DNA of 64,000 bases from Helianthus annuus (lineage: Eukaryota; Streptophyta; Magnoliopsida; Asterales; Asteraceae), in contig NC_035433.2 in NCBI RefSeq assembly GCF_002127325.2, positions 121,984,088 through 122,048,087 on the forward strand, read 5' to 3'. Positions 55,645 through 64,000 of this stretch are shown one piece after another. The first letter of the stretch is position 1, and every line of letters begins with the position of its first letter. The notes below the pieces were generated by a model. It worked only from the letters and a program-made list of their open reading frames with translations. It made no database searches and was not told the DNA's origin. The position numbers and the translations under genes are program-made.

Positions 55645-57981
55645 ATGGAGCACCCAAATACCCAACATCAATTTCAATACCGAGGAACCTTTCGCCCGAA
55701 CCAAAATGTCCAACAAAATATTCCACAAGATCAACCGGGTGGTGGTAACAACTCAAGATCACCGACACCACCTTTTCAAAACCGAAGTCCCAATAATAAC
55801 CAAAGAATGCCTCCACAACAAAACCTCCACCGACACAACTCCTTACCCACTAACCTTGATGACTGGAATGTTAATTCCGATCGTAGAGGCAACCGAGACC
55901 GCGGCAATCCCGCGAATGAAGACCCTTTCTTTAACATTGACGACTTGAGAAATGCCATCCCCGATGATGAGTCGTATAGTGTTCCCGGTTACCAATCGCC
56001 AGAGCACGTGAGTATTCACTCGGAATACTTGGATGACGGGGCTAATTATGACGAATGGATAGACGATGATGGTTGGGGGTATGTGAACCGGGATAACATT
56101 TACAACGCAAGGGGGTTTGATAATGACGAGTTTGGCTACCAAAATGCCAACTTTGTGGGGAACGACGACTACGGTTATGAGAATATGCGAAATGACGGTT
56201 ATGGAAACAACCGAAACCCACGAAACAATCACCCAAGGAACCGTAATGATGGGTATTACAATAATAACAACAATGTGAATCATAACCGGACTCCTCGTTT
56301 TGTGGGAGGAGGTAATCAAGGTGGAAACCAAGGTGGAGATCGAGGTGGTAATAGACGAGATAATCGAAGACCATTTTATCAAGAAGTTGATGGTCCATGT
56401 CGTCGTCAACAACCTCCGAGGGGTGTTAATGACCGTTTTAAACTGGTGGTCACCGTCAATGATTCACCGATTGTGTGTGAAAGACGAATGTTTGAGTGTA
56501 AACCCCACTTCATCAACATCCTCCCCCACTTCAATGGGAGGACTAATGATGAGCCGTATACCCATTTGGCGGAGTTTTCTGTGATATGTAGTACAATTGG
56601 AGGACACGATTTTGCATTGGAAGAGGTGAAGCTTCGATTGTTTCAGTTTTCGTTGAAGGATAAGGCGAAACAGTGGTTTCTCACACTTCCGGCGGGTAGT
56701 ATTCGTACATGGGCTGAAATGCAACAAGTTTTTCTTGACGAGTATTATTCGATGGCGAAGACCGATGATGCTAGAGATGAAATTCGGTCCTTTCGCCAAC
56801 TATCGAGTGAACCATTAAACGAAGCATTTACTCGATACAAGGAATTGATTTGGAAATGCCCTCATCATCAAATTGAAAAATGGGAGTTGGTCAAATGCTT
56901 CGTGAGGGGTTTGGATGATGAGACATGGAACCACCTTGAGTCGACTAGTAATGGAACGTTGTTGAGTAATCATGAGGACAATGATTGGGAATTCGTCGAG
57001 AGGATGAGCAAGAGGTCAAAGGCGAAAGAGTCGGCCGATCGAGCCACAAAGCACCCCACCTCAAGGTCTTGGCCTGACTGTGATGCGAGTTCTAAGGATC
57101 GGATTGAAACATTGGAGCGGGAGTTGGCCCGCATGAAGAAAAAAGAAGTGGGTGCGGTGCAATACACCGTATGTGAAGAATGCGACAACATCGGTCACCG
57201 GACCGAGAATTGTCAAGCCACCGTGGATGTGAATCAAGTGTATGGAGACCGGAGGCAATACGATATGAACTCCCACACTTACCACCCCGGATTGAGGAAC
57301 CATCCTAACTTTAGATATGGTAATGCCTCCAACCAAATGAACCCGAATTTCCAATTGGGAAATCAAGGTGGGTATTCGTACCAAACTCGCCAAGAAGGTA
57401 ACCAAGGGGGTTACCAAAGGAACAACAATCAAGGCGGTGGTGATGATTTGAGTGCCAAGATAGATGCACTATTGAATGTGGTGAAGGATTCCAATAGTGA
57501 CATCAAGGAGATGAAAAAGGCAAATGAGATAAGGGATAAATCTCATGAGGTGTTGGCGAAGCAAGTTGGGCAACTTGCTGAAGAGGTAGCTCAAATGCGG
57601 GGAAATGTAGGAAAACTCCCAAGTGACACCACAATGAACCCGAAGCATCAAAGCTCGAGCACGGGCAATGTAAGGAATGTACACATTAGCGCGGTAAGTA
57701 TTCTTCCGAATGATGAAATTTGTAGTGTTCAAAGCATTCCACCAACACAATTCGTTGATGGTGTAGTGGAAGATGTAAGTGATGAGCCGAAAAGTGAAAA
57801 TGAACAAGAAATGATTTCACAAACTAAAACTGAAAATATAACTAAAAATTCTTTTTCTGAAAATTGTTTAAATCAACTTAACCCGATTAATGCATCAAAA
57901 GTTGAGGAACGGTACCCACCGAAGGACGAGAGGTGGGAAAATTTTAAACAAGCAAAAATTAATTTACCGTTACTCGATGAC
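55645..57981 (+). CDS. Athila-type gag (N-terminal part of an interrupted gag-protease frame)
   Basis: About 779 codons, opening with a Gln/Asn/Pro/Arg-rich region with acidic stretches (about 1-240, low complexity), then the retrotransposon gag core (HFINILPHFNGRTNDEPYTH, KAKQWFLTLPAGSIRTWAEM, FLDEYYS, KCFVRGLDD; about 290-430), a zinc knuckle CEECDNIGHRTENC (about 507-520, CX2CX4HX4C), a Gly/Asn-rich stretch and a coiled-coil-like segment (DIKEMKKANEIRDKSHEVLA). It ends KINLPLLDD exactly where a solo LTR begins. The frame resumes at 59789. Gag forms the virus-like particle. There are no stops inside, so the insertion is fairly recent. Confidence 0.85.
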
Positions 57982-59783
57982 TGATGTGTGTAAAATGCAA
58001 CATATAAATTACATCAAATAAGGCATAAAACTAACCTTTTTTTTAGTATTAATGTTGGAAAAAGTGTGTTTTTGTCTTCCTTTTGTATTTTCAGGACCAA
58101 ATGAACTTAAAGGAACAAAAGGAACAAATATGCAACCAAAACTAACATAAATACAAAGAAAAGGAATAAACGTGGCATGCCCGACCCCTCAACAGCATCT
58201 CCACAAGCAAAAACAAGAAACAGAAGGCTGACCACGGCCCGTGCCCACTGAACATGGGGGCGTGGTCAGATGTCTGCAGAAATGGACAAAGCTGTGGAAG
58301 CTTCTATGCCCACCACGGGGGCGTGCCCAGCTCAGCACGGGGCGTGGTCAATGCTAAGATTTGCAGAATCTTGCAAATCTTGATAGTACAGATACGCTTC
58401 TGCACACGGGGTCGTGCCTAGTGAACACGGGGCCGTGTGGAGCCAAATGCAGACAATTGCAATTAATGAAGGAAGAGAAATGATATGGCCATGGGGGCGT
58501 GTCCAACGGACACGGGGCCGTGGCCGGGCTTCTGTTCAGACTATAAATGGACACAGGGCCGTGGTCGGGCTTCTGTTTAGGCTATAAATAGGGGTGCTTG
58601 GCTCACTTCAAAGGCATCCCTTGGCAAACCATCTCTCTCCCACTTTGCAACATCTCCACCACCACTACAACACCCACATCCACCACCATCATCCATCATC
58701 CACCTTAGAGTGTGTGTAGTAGTTTCGGGATCCAAGATTGATAGTAAGAGCTCTTGTCAATGAAAGGTCATGTTTGGCTAAGTCTCTTACATCACTTGGT
58801 GAAGACAAGTCTTTAATGTATTACTTTTGATTTTTAATCTTTTCGCACTTTTTATTTGATTTTGTATTAATGACTTTAATAACTAGTTTCTTATGTTGAA
58901 GGTGAAACTTCTTTATCATTTGTCCGTGGTGTCTTGGCATTACTTTACTGTCTATATAAAGTAAAAGATTTTCACCATTCATATCTCTACGGTCTATATA
59001 GAGATATGTTGGCTACCTGGTCGGGTGTTAAGGGAATGGTTTAGTAAGGTTCTTGCCTTGTTCAGTGTATAGATTCTTCAAGGATCTGGCTCAAGCTTAC
59101 TAGGACCTCCTTCAATACCCACCGGTATTGGATGGCGGGGGTGCGAATGGCTTGATCCCCTCATATGTAAACTATTATTAATACATTAAACCGGCTACTT
59201 GGGATTGTATCCCTGCTGACTCAAACCAATTAGCCGAGGGTAACGTCACATTCAAAAGAGGGACCTATCACTTTTCGCATTAATAACTTTATTAATTATC
59301 TTTCAATATTCCGACCCTTTGGGATTGTATCGTTACTGACTCAAACCACTGGATTGAGGGTAACGTCACCTTCAAAAGAGGGGCCTGCTACTATAACTAA
59401 GATAATCTCTTAAAAAGTGCAAAAGTACGGAAATCATCAAAGGATACATTAAGGGCGAGTCGGATCCAAGTGATTCATCTTGTCTATCTGTCTTTATTTT
59501 ATTTTTATTTTCAGCATTTTTAGTTTTTTTTCATATTTAAAACCTTTTTCTCAAAAATTTTAGTTTGATTAGACGTTGAGGATAAACCGGTACTAAAAAC
59601 TCTTGTGTCCTTGGACGACCTCGGTATCTTACCAACGCTATACTACGCTCACGATGGGTGCACTTGCCCATGTGTGTGTTTAGTGTTAGTTATAATATCG
59701 TGTTTTATAAATTTAAAACTTGACTAATGTGTAAAATCGGCTTAAAATATCAATAAAAATCATAACACACCTTACACACACCA
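57982..59783 (+). repeat. solo LTR (Athila-like), 1802 bp, with 5-bp TSD
   Basis: It begins TGATGTGTGTAAAATGCAAC and ends TTACACACACCA. It is flanked by a perfect 5-bp duplication ATGAC (57977-57981 and 59784-59788). It contains duplicated GGCCGTGG.CGGGCTTCTGTT..TATAAAT blocks and a TATA box. The absence of internal domains shows LTR-LTR recombination. It breaks the gag-protease frame of its host. Confidence 0.92.
58583..58590 (+). promoter_or_regulatory. TATA box of the solo LTR
   Basis: TATAAATA in GGCTATAAATAGGGGTG. A diverged duplicate (ACTATAAATGG) lies about 40 bp upstream. Confidence 0.5.
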
Positions 59784-59788
59784 ATGAC

Positions 59789-60583
59789 ATTAAAAAGGTT
59801 CCGGCTCATGTGGAATACTTAAAGGAGTTAAGCATAAAAAAACGGCACAACAAATTACCCGAACCGGTTGATTTGATATCTCATGTTAGTGTCGTTTATC
59901 GAGTGCCCTCCCCCAAAAAGCACAAGATCCGTGGAGATCCTCTTATTTCAAAACAAATTGGTACATTCAAAGTTGAGAGGGCGCTCCTAGATGTTAGAGC
60001 TTGTGTGAGCATTTTGCCCGGGAGTCTATATGACCAATATGATTTTGGTCCATTGAAAAAGTTTGACACTCCCGTGGTGTTGGCCGATCAGACTCCCACG
60101 CATCCACGGGGGATGGTGGAAGATGTGATTGTTAAGGAAGATGATTGCTACTACCCAGTTGACTTCTTGGTAGTTGATTATGTTGGGTGTGTCGAGGACA
60201 CACAACCAATAGTTATACTGGGTAGATCGTTCCTTGCAACAGCTAATGCCATAATAAGTTGTGCAACGGGAACAGTCAACATGAAGTTTGGGGACCGGGA
60301 ATTGATTTTGAATGTTTTCTCTAAATTTACTAACCCTATTGGTGAGGATAAGTGTCCTAAGGAGGACATGAATCCAAACAAAAAAGTATGTGCTATGGTT
60401 GGTAGGTTTGGAGAAACAAAGAAGAAGACGGTCAAGAAGAAGAAGGCGAAGAAGTCGCCTCAAGAAAAGAAGAAGGAAGAGGAAGTGAGTAAGTTTGGAC
60501 CATTTGGAAACAAATGGTATGAATCACCGATGGGTGATTTCGAGGAGTTTGTGGCCGGCAAGCACGCCATTCGACCACCATGA
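59789..60583 (+). pseudogene. Athila-type protease, C-terminal part of the split gag-protease frame
   Basis: After the solo LTR the frame continues through VPAHVEYLKELSIKKR to a retropepsin-like domain (LLDVRACVSILPGSLYDQYD, VVLADQTPTHPRGMVEDV, ILGRSFLATANAIISC). The catalytic D-S/T-G motif, usually DLGAS in Athila proteins as I recall, reads DVRAC here, so the essential Gly is replaced by Arg. A lysine-rich tail (about 60420-60480) and FGNKWYESPMGDFEEF precede the TGA at 60581. No RT follows. The protease is probably dead, and the polyprotein is split. Confidence 0.8.
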
Positions 60584-61943
60584 GGTGGTGAGTTAATTGT
60601 TGTTGTATATTTTCTTTCACAATTCGTTTTAGTTTATCTCCGTAGTCTAGTTGTGTTGTTGTTGTATAATTTTGTTATTTCATTTTAGGCTAAATGAACG
60701 GTGTGGGTTTGTTCCCTATATAACCCTCACGAGACCTACTCGTCCTCCCGAGCTATCGGGGGGGTTTAAAAGGGCTTGTTGCATAAGCTAAATGCAACCG
60801 TGATTAAAGTGAGTTAGGTTTGTTGTTATTGTACATTATTTTTCCACATAAATCAAAGTGAAATAACGTATGGCTTGGTAATGTTTTCATAAAAGTAGTA
60901 GAACTAGGTAACTAACAAATTTTGATGGTTGTGAGAAGCATGCTTCTACACAAGGGTTGAGATTTGTAGGTACACCATGTTCGTGAGACGACCACTTTGT
61001 TAAAAGATGAAGAGCACACGAGGAATGAGCGAAAAACCAGGTGCATACGTTTCTTTTTACCATTGATTTTTAGTTAGCAAATAAGTGGATTGTATTTTGT
61101 ATTTTATTTTCCGGGTGAAATTTTGGGGAAGGTTAGCAGTGTCACATCCCTTATGCGTTTTGAAAAAAACTCTAGTTCTTACACATTGAGGACAATGTTT
61201 TGCTCAAGTGTGGGGATGGGGGAGTAAAAGTTTTTCGATTTTTGACCCGTTCATTTAAACACTACACATTATGGAAATGTTGACCTCAAGTGTGGGGATG
61301 GGGGAAAATTTTCAATTTTTTTTTTCAAAATGCCTTTGTTTGAAGCGATCTAAAAAGCACAAGTAACTAAGTTAACGAGGGATGACACGACCCATTTGGT
61401 CTTTCGTCATGGTCAAGTTCGAGTTAATAGCATGACGGGTATTTAGTGGGTGGTTATTTGGGAATTATCCGCCTAAGAAACTTGCAATTTATGTAAATAT
61501 TCCATACCCTTAATACGTGAGATCTTGAGCCACTTTTATACATCATATATACACATATTTCTTTGTTTGAGTGGACCATTAGTCATGTATTGTAGAATTT
61601 GCATCTTTTGATACATTTGAGACCATAGACCGAATACAAGCACGAGAATGATTAAGGCATTAGGTAAACTTTTTCCTTTTACACCATTTGCTTACCCTTA
61701 CCCGAAATCTATCCCTTAGTCGCCAACTTTGAGCCTAAACCTTTCGTTTGACAACCCACTTAGCCCATAACCATAAACCTTTTCTTTTTAAACCCGTGTG
61801 ATGAAAATTCGATTATAGGATTATGTGTTTGTATAGTTGTAATTCATATGAAAAAAAAAACAAAAATTCAGAAAATGTTGCGAAAAAGAATAGAAAAGCA
61901 TTGAGAAAAGTACAAAAATACGAGTTATCAGTTTGTTGAATAA
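60584..61943 (+). other. 3' non-coding region of the Athila-type element
   Basis: It contains CACATTGAGGACAATGTTTT, then two CTCAAGTGTGGGGATGGGGG motifs (about 61204-61224 and 61286-61306), which are purine-rich and resemble the conserved block near the 3' polypurine tract of Athila elements. No ORF. The region ends at the Tekay-like LTR start. Confidence 0.6.
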
Positions 61944-64000
61944 TGTGACATCTGTGCCTCTACGATCATCATACAAGTAAGAGTCCAATGAAATCTTGTG
62001 TTTCAATCTTGGAATTTGTACAAAAACATGTTACCTTTGCAAATATCAATTTTCGTTCGATTTCGAGCTCTAAATCACTTTCTGGAAAGTTATACGCGAA
62101 CTGATATGTAAACGTAATCAGTTTAACACGACAAACACTCCGAAACAGTGACATAGGCATAACATACCTTAAATAACCTTTACATAACTTATAAATAAGT
62201 TTTGGAGGGTTTGGTGTGTCGAAAACAAGTTTATTCGATCGCAGGGACTATTTGTGTCAAACTGCGAAACTATGCTGATTCGTACAGTAACAAACATTCC
62301 GAAAGTTGATCATAAGCTAAACATACCTTAAATATCCTTTACATAGCTTAGAAATAGTTTTGAGGGGTTTGGTATGCGAAAATAAACTTATTTGATAAAT
62401 AGGGACTAAAAGCGTCAAAAGGTGCACAAGTTTGCATTTACGCGCATATCTTACGTTATGAACATACCTGGACATCCAAAAATTTTGTAATCATTAAAAT
62501 ATGTTATTTTAATGATTGGAATGCAAAAATACCACTCGTCGCGTAATTTGGATCGTTTTTGCGTCCGTTCGAGTTTTTATCGTAATTAACCGAACAACGA
62601 GGCCATACGACCAAACGAACCGACATCCATGACGTTTTCAAGCGTATTTCATGCCCCCTATACTTTAAGTTCATTATTGAGCCTTTAAAATGGGTTAACG
62701 GGGCTTAAACGCATCAAAAATCAACTTTTATGAATGCAGGGCCCGTTCTGCCAATTTGCAAAAGTTACTGGTCAGAAGCCTAGGAGGGGCGCGAAGCCCA
62801 TTGCTCCTGTCTTCGCGCCCCGCGAAAGACCCCCAGATGTGCAGAAACTGGTTTTTAGCAAACAACAGCTAATTATCTGGGTTTGGACATGGTTTTCTCA
62901 ATACTTTAGGCTAGTTTTAGGCTCCCATGGTATGCAAAACAGTGTGCCACACTTGTATGGTCCAGATCGAAGCTCAAATTACGAGGAACGATCTTAACGG
63001 TTGTGGAAAATCTATAAATACCCACCTAATTTCTTCACTTTCACTTGCACAATCTGAATTTCCTTCTCATTTCTGCTCATAGGAGCTATCCCTTCTGGTT
63101 GAAGGCTCCTTGCTTCTAAGTTCTCTTGTCTATTTTCAAGCTTTGGACCTCTTGTAAGCTTCTTTCATGCTTTTTATGCATTTCAAGCATGAAAGTCAAA
63201 CAGTGTTTGACTTTTGACTTTCTGCTTTGACCAGTCTTTGGTCAACACAAAGTTCGTTTGAACTTTGCAACGTGAGCGTAATCACGATGGTTATAGTCCC
63301 TTGTGACTATACCTACTGATTACCACGTTGATTAGGCGTAGTGACGAGTCATAGTTTCGGTCAAAATACGTGTTTATGCGTATTTTGCAACGAAGCTATC
63401 TTTGGGTATCAAAACACTTTGTCTTGATATCAAACTTGTTTCTAACTTAGTTAAACATGTTTTAACATGTTTAACTCGTCACTTTTAGTTTAGTGCTTAT
63501 ATAGGGTCGTAAGATAAGCGGTCTAAACAACCGCTTAGACTTTTGAACCCGACCCCTTTGGTCAATCATTAGGATCCGACCAAACATATTTTGTGACCGT
63601 AGTTGTATAGGGAATAACCTTTCGAGGTTATACCTTATGGTCACTTAGTTTAATTAGTTGTATGATAGGTAGTTTATATGCCTTAGGAAAATGACCAAAA
63701 TGCCCTTTTTATGCATAATTTGTATTTAAGCATATGTAACCTAAATTTTGTCACTTAAACTGATTATGCAACTTATTTAAACATGTTAGGGCATATAATA
63801 CTTGTCATAGGACTAGTTAGGCTACTCGTTTGCGCTTTGGCGCAAATGGCGCGTTAAAGTAGCGTAAGCTACCTAAACGGGTCATAAGCACTTAGGATAG
63901 GTTCCGATTTAGAATGTAGGCTTTGTTAAACCATATCATATGAGTTCCAATACTCATTTGGTTTACGAGACCTCATCCTATCCGATCTTCCGATTTATGT
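61944..64000 (+). repeat. Tekay-like LTR, continuing beyond the window
   Basis: It begins TGTGACATCTGTGCC near 61944. It has a roughly 110-bp tandem-like pair (CTTAAATAACCTTTACATA, near 62167 and 62328), a GC-rich block (62770-62830), a TATA box and a long downstream region with layout similar to element 1's LTR. No terminus is reached by 64000. The left border is inferred from the TG start and the loss of Athila sequence. Confidence 0.55.
63013..63020 (+). promoter_or_regulatory. TATA box of the right-edge LTR
   Basis: TATAAATA in AATCTATAAATACCCACC, followed by C/T-rich sequence, as in the other Tekay LTRs of this window. Confidence 0.5.

Larger units (their letters stand above)
53827..61943 (+). 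mobile_element. Athila-type Gypsy element, gag-protease only, split by a solo LTR
   Basis: It starts TGTGATACGTGG, directly after minus-strand Tat gag coding. It contains 5' LTR/leader sequence, a gag ORF, a solo LTR of another element, a protease segment ending at a stop, and a 3' region with two copies of CAAGTGTGGGGATGGGGG. No RT, RNase H or integrase is present, so it looks non-autonomous. The 3' LTR is not seen because a Tekay-like LTR begins at 61944. Confidence 0.7.

Noticed and set aside
55586..57432. Minus-strand and alternative-frame ORFs across the Athila gag
   Set aside because: They overlap the gag frame that carries the gag core and zinc knuckle. The alternatives are low-complexity.

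Overview
This is a eukaryotic, plant nuclear window. It is AT-rich and dominated by transposable elements, with one intron-rich single-copy gene and no bacterial or organellar signature. The mix of Tekay chromoviruses, Athila and Tat Gypsy elements, foldback MULE, hAT and PIF elements and Helitrons suggests a large eudicot genome. Asteraceae is my best guess, but that is inference.

Layout. 1-15850 is a stack of three Tekay-type Ty3/Gypsy layers: element 1 (open gag-pol plus 3' LTR, 1-7119) sits in element 2 (decayed gag-pol plus 3' LTR, 7120-15340), which abuts an older LTR remnant (15341-15850). 15851-21344 holds nested hAT elements, a degenerate repeat field built on TATAGGCCTATA, and a Helitron (19647-21344). 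21345-29100 is the only convincing host gene: an apparently intact 11-exon tyrosylprotein sulfotransferase (TPST, 479 codons, + strand). Its introns hold about nine small transposons while every exon phase still joins. 29100-47185 is non-autonomous DNA transposon territory: MULE foldbacks with 9-bp target duplications, hAT elements with 8-bp duplications, Helitrons on both strands, a minus-strand LTR-like segment, and a composite foldback with a 15-bp minisatellite hairpin. 47186-48541 is a Pack-MULE-like element that captured the 5' part of the plastid pyruvate dehydrogenase E2 gene (LTA2) and lacks the lipoylated lysine. 48608-48883 is a minus-strand SINE with a 16-bp target duplication. 49870-53826 is a broken minus-strand Tat-lineage Gypsy element. 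Its gag is cut at 53826 by an Athila-type gag-protease element (53827-61943), which is itself split by an 1802-bp solo LTR with a perfect 5-bp duplication (ATGAC). From 61944 to the end is another Tekay-like LTR that leaves the window.

No new enzymatic system stands out. The most notable items are the E2-capturing MULE with its lost lipoyl lysine and scrambled inverted repeat, the minisatellite foldback whose intact arm records the empty site of a PIF-like insertion, the TPST gene that tolerates transposon-filled introns and has an in-frame upstream ORF ending directly before its start codon, and the several datable insertion nests.
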